This document shows positions 44,356 to 53,847 of a stretch of DNA of 64,000 nt, one piece after another. This DNA is from an uncultured Opitutaceae bacterium (GTDB taxonomy: Bacteria; Verrucomicrobiota; Verrucomicrobiia; Opitutales; Opitutaceae): the NCBI GenBank assembly GCA_951813085.1, contig OX638348.1:4736501-4800500 (forward strand), read 5' to 3'. Both the position numbers and the translations under genes were made by a program. How positions within the stretch are numbered: the first letter of the stretch is position 1; every line of letters starts with the position of its first letter. A model generated the notes under the pieces. It was not told where the DNA came from and made no database searches. It saw nothing but the letters and a program-made list of their open reading frames with translations.

Positions 44356-44683
44356 ATGCGAAACAATAAGAAGGTCACAGGAAAATTGCCGTTTATTTTT
44401 GCAATTATTGCGCTAACATCGGCTGTCATCCAATTTAATTTCGGTAGCGATTTTGCTATGCTTATTGCAATTTCCGCCTTGTTGATCGCCAACGTTGGTG
44501 CCTTGGTCTTGCAGGGTCGATATCCGATTTCCGTCGGAGTCAGTGTAAGTTTGCTAGACACGATCCTAGCCTTGGAGCTACATACAACAAGGTAGAAGTT
44601 ATTTGCAATATGCATACATTATTGCGGGTATTGGATTTGCGTTAGCGCTTATGATTCTTCTGGTTCGGTCCCGAAAATCTTAG
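44356..44683 (+). pseudogene. Small membrane protein, possibly frameshifted
   Basis: From ATG 44356 the frame gives two hydrophobic segments (LPFIFAIIALTSAVIQF and DFAMLIAISALLIANVGALVLQ) and stops at 44595. The next frame, from about 44570, reads SYIQQGRSYLQYAYIIAGIGFALALMILLV…RSRKS to a stop at 44683, which looks like a further membrane helix of the same protein. One extra base near 44565-44575 would join them. This is a low-confidence reconstruction. If real, the product is a three- or four-helix protein of about 108 residues of unknown role. Confidence 0.4.
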
Positions 44684-44977
44684 GGCGTCACCATTCAAGA
44701 TTTCTGCGATGGCTTTGCCGGCCTCGCCCGTAATGCGACACTGTTCAATTCTTAGATCGGATAGCATTTTTAAGGATATCAGCTCAATTGATAGTCATTG
44801 ATCTAGGGCTTTCAGAAAAGTATTTTGATCTAGGGATCTGATTCCTTGCCCAACTTGGTGACACTCTCAGTGTTTCAGGTAAGCCAAATTCGTTGCCTCT
44901 CCAGGATCAGTGGATCAGTCGAATAGCATCCAATGTTTAGTCGTTCCTTAAATATAACGAGTACGGAGAGAAAGCGC
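44684..44977. other. Non-coding gap with a possible leucine-rich-repeat remnant
   Basis: No complete gene was found. On the minus strand, between about 44795 and 44650, one frame reads LISLKMLSDLRIEQCRITGE followed by AGKAIAEIL, which has the spacing of a leucine-rich repeat. It has no start codon context and stops upstream. It may be a decayed gene end. Confidence 0.3.
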
Positions 44978-45012
44978 AAAAAAGCCGGTCCCCCTATTGA
45001 AGGAGGACCGGC
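44978..45012 (-). terminator. Rho-independent terminator of the second TonB receptor
   Basis: GCCGGTCC at 44984-44991 pairs with GGACCGGC at 45005-45012. On the minus strand the stem is followed by six T (the A run at 44978-44983). It begins 30 bases after the receptor stop, as expected. Confidence 0.85.
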
Positions 45013-45042
45013 AGTAAAGAAAACGATCTAGATCGCAGGGCG

Positions 45043-48000
45043 CTAGAAGCTGATCGTATTGGTCAGGTAGATATCCCTTGGGTTGGGATTGCGGACAACC
45101 GCTGTTCTTCCGTCTGGATTGATGACAACGGGGATGTAGTCATCGTCACCCAGCGCATTGCGGATGTTTAGCTGGATCTTCCAATCGTACTTGTCGTTGA
45201 TCCGTCTTTTGTAGCTTGTCCACAGATCTGCATTCCATTCAGCGGGCCCGAAGAAAGGACGATCGAGACGGGGGAGCAGGACGCCGCTCTCATTCAATTG
45301 GAGCTCGTATCCGGTAGCCGCCTTGGACTGGTAGCGATAGCCCCCTCCAAAGCCCCAACCTTTGAACCTGCCGTCCAAGATATCATAGTTGGTGGTCATG
45401 TTTACGCGCCATTCGCGTTGCTCGAGCGAAACGGTGTTATCCTTCGCCTGCTCTCTTGCGAGCGGAATGAGCGTGTTGCTATTCAAGCGGCTCCCGAAAG
45501 TAGCGTCCGCATCGTTGTCCGGAGCATCCTGAAGACCCCAGATACCTTCTCTTTGCATGGCAGCCACTACTTCATCGGCGACCTGGCTCAGTACCGGAGC
45601 GGTATTCGAAGTAACGGTTTCTTGCTGACCAATGTTCAGCAGCATGCGCCAATTCTGGGTCAAGTTGCCAATCAGCTCGATTTCGGTTCCTTCTGCCGTG
45701 AACGACCGCGTTGCGGTGAGACCGACTATGGGATCGATGAAGAAGGTCGCGCCGACATTTGGAAGCGTCGGCTCGTAGCGGGCATTGATCTGGGTCTCGA
45801 TGTCTTGTGGGAGGTAGGACCTGATAGCATTTTGCACATCCGCGTAGGAAGTGAAGGTGCCTGCCTCGGGGAAACGAGTGGGATCCGTCGCTTGAGTAAT
45901 GATTTCGTCGAACGGATTCCCTTCCGCTTCGATGACGCCCCAACGGAACGCGCCCAAGGGACTTAGGATCGCGTTGGCGGCGCCCGTCAAGTTGGCGTCG
46001 ACGTTGGCGCTGGACATCTTGAACTTGCTGATGCGCAGGGATAGGGCGCCTTGAAGGAATTCAAAACCGATTCCGTGCTCTTGAGTATCTCCCGTTGGGC
46101 TGGAAAGAATGTTTCCTCTAATATCGCGCCGTGTCGTCTCAGGCGAAAAGTTCTGCGATTCATTCCAGTGGAAGCTTACCCGAGTGCCACCCAGGTCGAT
46201 CAGGTCCTCCGGCACGTGAAACACGACGCTGTTGGTACGCGTACCGCCGCTGATGGCAGGATCAGAGGTATCAGCTAGCTGGGTTTGGCCGATATCGGCC
46301 GCTCCATTCGGTCCCCGACCTAGGCTTGCCTGGCCCGTATTCACGGATTCGTCGGATCTCCATCCGATCAGTCCCACGATGTTGCCGTTCCACCATCGAC
46401 TCTGCCAGGCCAGCGCTTCCGAGGTTATGACCTGCTCGTTTCGGCGAGCAGAGTTGAGCGTGAGCCGAGGAGTGAACGTATTGTAGAATGACGGGTCCCC
46501 GGATCCTGGAACATAGGTTTCCAGAGTAGACTCGGCTGGAACTCCCGGCCCGAGCTCAGGATTTGGATGGTCGTTCCAAGAAAAGAAGTACTGGTCGCCT
46601 TCCTGCGGCCTAACGGCGTTGATGTGCTGGGTGAGCCTAATGTCGCTCCCGGATTGGTATTCAGGGCCCCGCAAGTCGCCTGTGATGTAGGAATACATAT
46701 ATACATTGCGTCGGCCTCCAGAATCATTGCCGGAGAAGATGTCGGACGCCTCGCGAGGCGTATCCACGCCATCCCAAACGTAGCGTTGATTTAGCTGTAG
46801 ATTGTCAATGGTCTGCTCATTCCACAATCCAGTAAAGGTGTGTTTGCCAAGCCATCCGAGAGGGCCGTCCCGTTCGGTCATATTCAACTCGTAGAATGCG
46901 GTGGCGCGGAGGGAATCTCGAGTGGTTGTCCGGTCTGTGGGAGGGTGGGATCTCGAATAGATCAATGCCCTACCGGCATTGGGATTGGGCTGGTCATTGG
47001 TAAGGTGCGATGCCGTATCGATCCGAATTTCCTCATCCCACGGGAATATTTCATAGTTGTTGTATGTTTGTTCGTCAACCACGAGCTCGATACCTCCCTT
47101 GCCATTGAACAAGGACTGTTCAAAGGCGAAGTTCTTGGCATCCCAGTCGTGGGAGGCGAATTCGGTCGTGCCTTCCAGGAGGAGCTTGGTGTTGTCGATT
47201 ATATTCCGGTCCATGACCACGGGAGGAGTGAATCCGGGTGTGCGTCCTCCCGAGTAGATGGTTGTCGAGTGCAGCACTTCGAACCGGCCCCGAGGCGCAG
47301 GAACGGTGTTCCAGAGTACGCGGCCTTTGACGCCTTGTACTTCCGGCTGTCCCGGCAATCCAACCGAAGGAATCGGCGAATTGATGTCGTTCCATGTGAT
47401 AGGAATGTTCACCCAAGCGGAGAGCGTATTCGGAAATCCATTTCGTCCGATCGGTTGACCTTCGAGGGTGTTGATGATGGTCTTAGGAGAAAACAGGCCG
47501 AATGAATCGTCCGTGTTGTCGACGTATCCAGGAAGCGTTACACCGGTGATCGCCTCAATGCTTCGATCCACTTCGGGGGCGAACCAGCTGCTGAAACCAT
47601 CGCGTGGTGGGAGTACGTTTACGGGAGTGCCTTCGATCGAGCCGTCCTCGAAATTCGCCTTTATGGTAGTACGGCCCAAGAAGTCTGAGTTCTCATTTTT
47701 TGAGACGAGCCATTCCGCGGCAGCGTAGAACCGCTGGTCTTCTTCGTATGCGGGCTCTTGATGGAATTTTAGATCCTCATTCAATAGCGAAACCCGCACG
47801 GCGAGCTTGTCCTCGATAAGGACCTTGTTGTAGTCGAAGGTTTCGCGATGGCTTCCCGTTTCGCCAAGACGAACTCCGATCTGGCCGAAGGTTTCTCCGA
47901 GAGTGGCTTGCTTCACACCGTTGTTGATGATGCCCCCAGGGCTGCCCACTCCGAAAAGCAGGGAATTGGGGCCGCGATTTATGGTTACGCGATTCGTATT

Positions 48001-48474
48001 GTAGGAATCGAAAGGAATGTCCGTGAGAAAGTACCCGCGGGTGAGCGACGCAGAAGCCAGCCCTCGAACGCGCTGGGCATTGTTTTGCGGATTGGCGCGT
48101 TGCGCGTCCGTCGAGGGCCCAAAGTTGGTGGACTCGCCTCCGGCAAAATTTCCCATTTCGCCGCTGACTTCCGTATTGAGTCCGTAGGAAAGGACGGTGC
48201 CTGCGTCGGTAGCCCCCGTGTCCTCGAGAAACTCCGGAGTAAAGACGGAGATGGCTGCTCCGACATCGCGCAACTGCGATTTAATACGGGTTCCCGCAAG
48301 GGTAGAGGTAGCGGCGTATCCAGTAGAGTCTTCCGCGGTAACGGAAAACGGGGAGAGCTCGAAGATCTCCTCTCCTTCGTCGTCGTCTTGAGCGACGAGC
48401 ATCGGGCAACTCGCAATAGAGAGCCCGAGCAAGCCTCTTAAGAGGCCTGCGAATATTCGTTTTTCTAGTTTCAT
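45043..48474 (-). CDS. TonB-dependent outer-membrane receptor (second of two)
   Basis: 1143 residues. Signal peptide at about 1-28 (LLRGLLGLSIASCPMLVAQ), then FELSPFSV (about residues 38-45). The plug contains LAGTRIKSQLRDVGAAISVFT, RVRGLASASLTRGYFLTDI and RVTINRGPNSLLFGVGSPGG; the barrel ends in TNTISF with terminal Phe. It is closely similar in plan to the receptor at 5741 (the plug segments align almost word for word), so the two are paralogues with different barrels and probably different ligands. No sugar-acid genes follow it and the operator palindrome is absent upstream; it stands alone with its own terminator. Confidence 0.9.
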   Translation of the reverse strand: MKLEKRIFAGLLRGLLGLSIASCPMLVAQDDDEGEEIFELSPFSVTAEDSTGYAATSTLAGTRIKSQLRDVGAAISVFTPEFLEDTGATDAGTVLSYGLNTEVSGEMGNFAGGESTNFGPSTDAQRANPQNNAQRVRGLASASLTRGYFLTDIPFDSYNTNRVTINRGPNSLLFGVGSPGGIINNGVKQATLGETFGQIGVRLGETGSHRETFDYNKVLIEDKLAVRVSLLNEDLKFHQEPAYEEDQRFYAAAEWLVSKNENSDFLGRTTIKANFEDGSIEGTPVNVLPPRDGFSSWFAPEVDRSIEAITGVTLPGYVDNTDDSFGLFSPKTIINTLEGQPIGRNGFPNTLSAWVNIPITWNDINSPIPSVGLPGQPEVQGVKGRVLWNTVPAPRGRFEVLHSTTIYSGGRTPGFTPPVVMDRNIIDNTKLLLEGTTEFASHDWDAKNFAFEQSLFNGKGGIELVVDEQTYNNYEIFPWDEEIRIDTASHLTNDQPNPNAGRALIYSRSHPPTDRTTTRDSLRATAFYELNMTERDGPLGWLGKHTFTGLWNEQTIDNLQLNQRYVWDGVDTPREASDIFSGNDSGGRRNVYMYSYITGDLRGPEYQSGSDIRLTQHINAVRPQEGDQYFFSWNDHPNPELGPGVPAESTLETYVPGSGDPSFYNTFTPRLTLNSARRNEQVITSEALAWQSRWWNGNIVGLIGWRSDESVNTGQASLGRGPNGAADIGQTQLADTSDPAISGGTRTNSVVFHVPEDLIDLGGTRVSFHWNESQNFSPETTRRDIRGNILSSPTGDTQEHGIGFEFLQGALSLRISKFKMSSANVDANLTGAANAILSPLGAFRWGVIEAEGNPFDEIITQATDPTRFPEAGTFTSYADVQNAIRSYLPQDIETQINARYEPTLPNVGATFFIDPIVGLTATRSFTAEGTEIELIGNLTQNWRMLLNIGQQETVTSNTAPVLSQVADEVVAAMQREGIWGLQDAPDNDADATFGSRLNSNTLIPLAREQAKDNTVSLEQREWRVNMTTNYDILDGRFKGWGFGGGYRYQSKAATGYELQLNESGVLLPRLDRPFFGPAEWNADLWTSYKRRINDKYDWKIQLNIRNALGDDDYIPVVINPDGRTAVVRNPNPRDIYLTNTISF

Positions 48475-48928
48475 ATTAGGTTAGTGGGGGGTAATTTACG
48501 TTTGCTAAATCGGGAGTGTCGCACTCACGATGAAATCCAATTGCTCAAGCTGGTTTGAAGACTGCCTGCATCGAGCAGCTGGTAGAAATTGCGGGCTGCG
48601 AAATACTTCAGGACTGCCTTGGGAAGAGGGTAGCATTTAACGTCGTTGTAGCCTGAACGGGGTAGGGGTATGGGGGTAGATTATCTATTGTAGAGCATTC
48701 TATCGTAATCCGGCGTTTTCAGATTGTATTTTTTATAACCAAAAATGGTATTTTTTCGCCATAGACATCGTATTAGCAGAGTTAGGCGATCGAGGATAAG
48801 CCCATCTTTTGGTAAGATTTGCGTTTCATTAACGAAAATTATGACCGAGAAATAGGCGCTCGATCCCAGGGAAACGGGGTGTTCCGGAGTAGTGCCGGCG
48901 AATGACTCGAGAATCGCTTTCTTGCCCG
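48475..48928. other. 454-base gap upstream of the second TonB receptor
   Basis: No gene or clear regulatory palindrome was found. The strip at 48717-48765 holds TGTATTTTTTATAACC and, shortly after, TGGTATTTTTTCG, two related T-rich stretches that could be terminators or UP-like elements for the divergent transcripts. The receptor promoter must lie here but no convincing -35/-10 pair was found. Confidence 0.35.
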
Positions 48929-50104
48929 CTAGAACAGCCCAAACAAATAGGCTGTGAGTCCTCCCCAAGCGGTTCCGGAAACCATGCTGAGGATAGCGAG
49001 CAATACGGCGTGAGGCATCCACTCTTCGTTGTATGCCGCGGTTACTGCGGGCGCGGTAGAGATGCCTCCCAAATTGGCCATGCTGGCAATCGGTACCCAT
49101 GCCATGTGCAGCTTGAAGGCGCGCGCTACCAGCATCATGAATACGTAGTGGAGCAAGAGCCAAACCACTACTGCGACGGCGAATGAAATCGGTAGGCCAA
49201 ACCCGTTGAAGTCGAGCTTCAGGCCCAGAATCGCCATGATGAGCACGATGCTGAACTTCGCGATTTTCAAAGCCAGAGCGTGGCTCCACCAAGCGATGGC
49301 GTTGCCCAGCAGCAATCCCCCGATGGATAAGACAACGATTTTCCAAATGAAGGACGGGACTGTGAAATAGGCCGCGATAGCGGTGGCGACGAGCGCGGCG
49401 ACCGTCAGCGTATTCCTGCGAGCATCGTGTTCTACGGTTTCTGAAACGAAATCAGGGACCTCATCCTTGATTCCGAACTTCTGATTCAGCCAATCGCTCC
49501 GCTTGATCATTTGAAACATGAAAATCGTCCAAAGATTAACAAGAACGTTGTCGAGAACCAGGATTGCCAGGAAGAGCGATTCCGGACAGCCAACGATTTC
49601 CTTCAAGACGAGCTGGCTCGTGCTTCCTCCGATCCAGCTGCCGACTATAGGGACCAGTCCTTTCCAGTACCCATCGTCTATGAGCATGGCATGGAGCGCG
49701 TCGGTAAAGGGTAAGGTCGCAAGCAGTATCAGGATTGGCAATACGGCAATGATGAATGAACCCGAAACGAAGAGTCCGATAGGCCGAGCTCCGATCACCT
49801 TTAGCTGGCTGATGGAAAGGGCGCTCATCACGGATACGATCGCGATGGGAATGATCCATTCCTTGCTCCATTGATGTAGGACAACCCCCGAAAGATCCAA
49901 GTTGAACGAATGCGTAACGAGGGCAGGCACGACGTAGGCGAACAGGATCGCCGGAAACCAATCGAGAATCCGGCGAATCCAAGCCGTTTCCTGTCGAGTC
50001 AGCCAGGTGACGATGAACACGGTGAACAACGTGAGCAGGAGAGCGATTGGTAGGGCGGGGTATTCGATAAGGGCGTTGAAAGTAGCTCGTTCGGTAATTG
50101 TCAA
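48929..50104 (-). CDS. DUF819 family integral membrane protein
   Basis: 391 residues with about ten hydrophobic segments. It matches the DUF819 pattern: two related halves, a conserved loop GSWIGGSTSQLVLKEI in the first half, and MANLGGISTAPAVTAA in the second half with a late GTAWGGLTAYLFGLF end. The two-half layout suggests an inverted-repeat transporter. Members are proposed permeases of unknown solute. A small membrane protein gene ends 62 bases upstream on the same strand. Confidence 0.85.
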   Translation of the reverse strand: MTITERATFNALIEYPALPIALLLTLFTVFIVTWLTRQETAWIRRILDWFPAILFAYVVPALVTHSFNLDLSGVVLHQWSKEWIIPIAIVSVMSALSISQLKVIGARPIGLFVSGSFIIAVLPILILLATLPFTDALHAMLIDDGYWKGLVPIVGSWIGGSTSQLVLKEIVGCPESLFLAILVLDNVLVNLWTIFMFQMIKRSDWLNQKFGIKDEVPDFVSETVEHDARRNTLTVAALVATAIAAYFTVPSFIWKIVVLSIGGLLLGNAIAWWSHALALKIAKFSIVLIMAILGLKLDFNGFGLPISFAVAVVVWLLLHYVFMMLVARAFKLHMAWVPIASMANLGGISTAPAVTAAYNEEWMPHAVLLAILSMVSGTAWGGLTAYLFGLF

Positions 50105-50166
50105 CCGCAGGGAAAGCGGGAAGGGTCAGCAGAATCCTTTTCGAGAAACGCTTGCAGGATTCGGAT

Positions 50167-50698
50167 TCACGTTTCCCGAGGCATAAACTTGGCGAGAATA
50201 GCGCCGACGATGGCTCCAGCGATCACGGCATAGGCGAAGTTGGCCAATTAGCCATCCCCATGATTGTTGCCACCAGATGGCGTCGCCGAAACGAGCGACG
50301 AAGGCTCCCGTTGTGGCGACCAGAACCACGAATCCCACTCTCCCGCCATACTCGGTCTTCTTACAGATTTGCTTCAGGAGAAGAGCGAGCAAAATGCAGT
50401 AGATCCAGCCATGCAGGAAGCCGGTACCCATCATGGACATTGGGTTGGCGACCCCATTGGGTTTTATGTGCACCATGGCAACAGGGCCTCGTTTCTGGAG
50501 CTCCGCCATTTCGTCCGTTCCTGGATCCGGGAAAATATACGTGCCCTCGGAGGGGAAGCTAGCTTTCAGCGACAGGGCCACCGCGTCGGAAGAGTGACCG
50601 AGGACGTTGTAGGGAATGCCGCTGATGCCGAAATAGATGAAGCCCCAGATAAAGAGGGCGACCGCAGCGAGAAAGGAGCCGAGCAGGAGGTTTTTCAT
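50167..50698 (-). pseudogene. Small membrane protein with a one-base insertion near its end
   Basis: From ATG 50698 the protein reads KNLLLGSFLAAVALFIWGF…, then a periplasmic loop with SFPSEGTYIFPDP, then three helices (GFLHGWIYCILLALLL, GFVVLVATTGAFVARFGD). The frame goes wrong after WWQQSWGWLI. The other frame continues with ANFAYAVIAGAIVGAILAKF and stops at 50167, a natural end of about 176 residues; the uncorrected frame runs instead to 50126 with Arg-rich nonsense. An extra G in GGCC (about 50240-50245) explains it. Function unknown. Confidence 0.7.
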
Positions 50699-50873
50699 AG
50701 GGATCAAGGGGTTGAGATAGAAAGGCTGTAATTTGATGTGAGAATTGAATCGGCGCAAGCCGGCTTTCGAGGCGTCACATTCCAGGCGATTTCTCGATTG
50801 CTTTATCAGGTTGAGTCAGTCCCTGTCTGCTTATTGATTTATCTGGTAACGCAAGCTGAAGAGTTAGCGTTCA

Positions 50874-52430
50874 ATGCCTTGTAGACACCCGATCCTATTC
50901 ATGGCCGCTGATACCGTTTCCAAAACAAATTATGGCAAGTTGCTAAAACGAATCCTGATTGGATTGTTGATTGTATTGATCGTATCCATACCGATTGTCT
51001 ACTATCTGTTTTACGTACGCGTAACCAATGGGGGTCTTGAATTCGAGAATGCACTACGTATTCCGGAAGCGCTCGAATCAGAAATGGTGGAGGGCAAAAA
51101 GGTGTTCGAGCTAAGGCCCCAGCTCGGTCGCATGGAATTTCTGGAAGGAAAATCAGCCGAGACGATGGGATACAATGGCAATTTCCTGGGCCCTACGATC
51201 CGGGTGGATAAAGGCGATGAGGTGGTCATCAATGTCACCAATGAGCTAGACGAAATGACGACGGTCCATTGGCACGGCATGCATGTGCCGCCGGATATGG
51301 ACGGGACTCCCCATCAGAAAATTGTAGCGGGAGGAAGTTGGCAAGCACGCTTCCCCATTCTGAACGAAGCCTCTACCATGTGGTATCACCCGCATCCCCA
51401 CGGGGCGACGGCTCAGCAGGTGTACCGAGGGCTGGTAGGGCTGTTCCTAATCGAGGACGAGAACAGCAAGAGCTTGAATTTGCCTAGTGAATACGGCGTC
51501 GACGATATTCCGTTGGTTATACAGGAACGACTGTTCAATCGGGATGGTTCGCTGCATTACGAGCTCAATAAAGGCGCCTACTACGGTGACGCCATCCTGG
51601 TGAATGGAACGCTAGATCCGCATGTAAGAGCACCTGCAAGCCTGGTACGCTTTCGTCTGCTGAACGGATCGAATGCCCGCGACTACTACTTTGGTTTCGA
51701 AGACGAACGCAGTTTTCATCAAATCGCGACTGATGGCGGACTGCTCGAGTCGCCCCACGAGACGACGCGCATACGCCTGTCACCGGGCGAACGCGTTGAA
51801 ATCGTCGTCGACCTGAGCGATGGCGAAGAGGCTTTGCTGAAGACATTCCCTGATTATGGACTGACGCTATTGGCGGAGGCGGTTTTCGCCGACGGCATCG
51901 GCAACGGACAATTCGATATCCTCAAGATCATTCCCGAAGCCACCGATCGAGTTGCGGCGGAGCTCCCGCAAAGGCTCAACACGATCGAGCGCTGGGATCC
52001 GGAGGATGCGGACAAGACGCGGCGCATGATGCTGGGTGGCCCCGTTCGAGAAGGGCATCCTATGCCAGGCCCAGGCCCGAGGATCCCTATCAATGGCAAG
52101 TTGATGAGCATGTCCCGCGTTGACGAGGTGGTGGAGCTGGGTGCGGTTGAGATCTGGGAGCTCGTGAACCGAGGAGGGCAGGCCCATCCGTTCCACATAC
52201 ACGATGTTCAGTTTCTGATCCTGGATCGTAACGGCGCGCCGCCCGATGCCAGCGAATCGGGCTGGAAGGATACCGTTCTAGTGAATACGAACGAGACCGT
52301 GCGATTCATCACCCAATTCAATACCTACGCGGATCCAGACATCCCTTACATGTATCATTGCCATATCCTGGAGCATGAGGATGGCGGTATGATGGGACAG
52401 TTCCTCGTAGTCGATCCGGACGCTCCCTAG
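50874..52430 (+). CDS. Multicopper oxidase
   Basis: 518 residues with one N-terminal membrane helix (about 27-47, ILIGLLIVLIVSIPIVYYLF). The start is ATG 50874; ATG 50901 is a good alternative. All four copper signatures are present: HWHGMH, HPHPHG, HPFHIH and the C-terminal HCHILEHEDGGMM, whose Met suits a type-1 copper site. This matches the three-domain CueO/SufI/CotA type. Such enzymes oxidise Cu(I), phenolics or metal ions with O2; a copper-detoxifying or laccase role is likely, on the periplasmic side. The convergent DUF1552 gene ends 43 bases away. No copper regulator lies nearby. Confidence 0.92.
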   Translation: MPCRHPILFMAADTVSKTNYGKLLKRILIGLLIVLIVSIPIVYYLFYVRVTNGGLEFENALRIPEALESEMVEGKKVFELRPQLGRMEFLEGKSAETMGYNGNFLGPTIRVDKGDEVVINVTNELDEMTTVHWHGMHVPPDMDGTPHQKIVAGGSWQARFPILNEASTMWYHPHPHGATAQQVYRGLVGLFLIEDENSKSLNLPSEYGVDDIPLVIQERLFNRDGSLHYELNKGAYYGDAILVNGTLDPHVRAPASLVRFRLLNGSNARDYYFGFEDERSFHQIATDGGLLESPHETTRIRLSPGERVEIVVDLSDGEEALLKTFPDYGLTLLAEAVFADGIGNGQFDILKIIPEATDRVAAELPQRLNTIERWDPEDADKTRRMMLGGPVREGHPMPGPGPRIPINGKLMSMSRVDEVVELGAVEIWELVNRGGQAHPFHIHDVQFLILDRNGAPPDASESGWKDTVLVNTNETVRFITQFNTYADPDIPYMYHCHILEHEDGGMMGQFLVVDPDAP

Positions 52431-52473
52431 TCGCTTTTCGGCTCGGGCTTGAGAAATCGGGATCGGTAGCTTC

Positions 52474-53847
52474 CTAGACTTCTGACAGCGTGCCGACGCT
52501 GTCTGCAAACTGGTTGGTTTCCACGCCTAGGCGTTGAAGCATCGTTAGGTAGAGGTTGGAAAGCGGTAGCTCCTGGAAGTCGACTTCTCCCCGCCAACCG
52601 GCATCGGTGCTGATGCCGGAGGTTGCCTGGTTGTCCTCGTTGCCGGAACCGTACTTCAAGTACTGCCCGTGGGTGAAGCCCATCTTCTTCCCTCCCGCGA
52701 GTATCAAGGGATAATTGCGGGACAGGTGGAAAGCGCTGGATGCGGAGCCGAAGAGAAGCAGCGTATTGTCGAGCATGTTGCCGTCGCCTGCCGGTTCCGG
52801 GGTGGACTTGAGACGCGACGCAAAACGGGCGAACTCCTCGCTGAGGAAGTTGCAATAAGTGCCGAAATTTTCCCAACCACCGGGCTCCCGCGTCTTGTGC
52901 GTGAGCTGATGGGTTAGGTTGAAGCCCACCGCGCGTGCCAGGTAGTCGCTAACCCCGACCCCGTTTTCGCGGCCAAGCTGATAGGTGGCCACTCGGGTGG
53001 AATCGGTTTTAAACGCCAGATAAATCAGCTCGTACATCGTGCGCAGGAAATTGCGCGGATCTTCAGGAGTTACGTCGAGGTTGAGGTGGTTTACGTCGAC
53101 TTGAGCGAAAGGGATATTCAGCCACCGCTTGGCTTTCTCCACCTTTGTTTCCGTATCGCGAACGGATTGCAGATAGTCATCCAAGCGATCCTTGTCGGCA
53201 TGCGACAGGCGCCGTTTCAAGGCGCGCGCGTCGGCCATCAGGTCGTCCAGCGCGCTTTGGCTCATGGCGAGCTTGCGGGCGGCATCTTTGTCGCTGGTAG
53301 CGAAGAGCGTGTCGAAGATGCGCTTCGGGCGGTGCTCCGCGGGAATGGGCCGACCGCTGCGATTGAAGGAAAGAGTCTGGGCGCCGCGAGGCGAGCCGGT
53401 GCCGCCGTCCGTGGAGAGCACGAGCGAGGAGAAACGCGTGTTTTCGCCCACCTGTTCGGCATAGAGCTGATCTAAGGATATGCTGTTCTGGTAGTCGCCA
53501 TCGGCTCCGGTGTTGGCCCCTGTCAGGAACTGGTCCGCATTGGAGTGTCCATGCACATTTCTCACCGAAGGGTGGGACAGTCCGCCGAGAATCGTCAGGT
53601 CGCTGCGCAGCGGCTCGAGCGGGCTCAAGCATTTGGTAAAGGTGTAGTTTTTGCCGATGCCGTGGGGGAACCAGGCCCAGTCCTTGTGAGCGGGATCTTC
53701 ATTCAAGGGCATAGGTACGCCGTCCGGCATGTAGAATGCAGCGAAGCGCTTTACGTTCGAGCGCTTGGGCGCTTGGGCGAGCGTGGGAAAGGATTCGAAT
53801 AAGGGGAGGGCGAGGGCGATTCCGGCTCCTCTGTTCGACTCTCGCAA
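52474..53847 (-). pseudogene. DUF1552 family protein lacking its N-terminus (deletion product)
   Basis: The body is a typical DUF1552 protein: KRFAAFYMPDGVPM, LEPLRSDLTILGGLSHPS, HSNADQFLTGANTG, LDDYLQSVRDTETKVE, YELIYLAFKTDSTRVATYQLG, and FGSASSAFHLSRNYPLILAGG. The start is missing. The frame enters at a TTG at 53847 inside another gene and meets DUF1552 text at GAGIALALPLFESF, which in relatives comes about 15 residues after the start, following SRRTFLR. So the first ~15 residues, including the twin-arginine motif, are gone and the protein would not be exported. See the DUF1592 fragment at 53699 for the other side of the junction. DUF1552 proteins are of unknown function. Confidence 0.85.
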
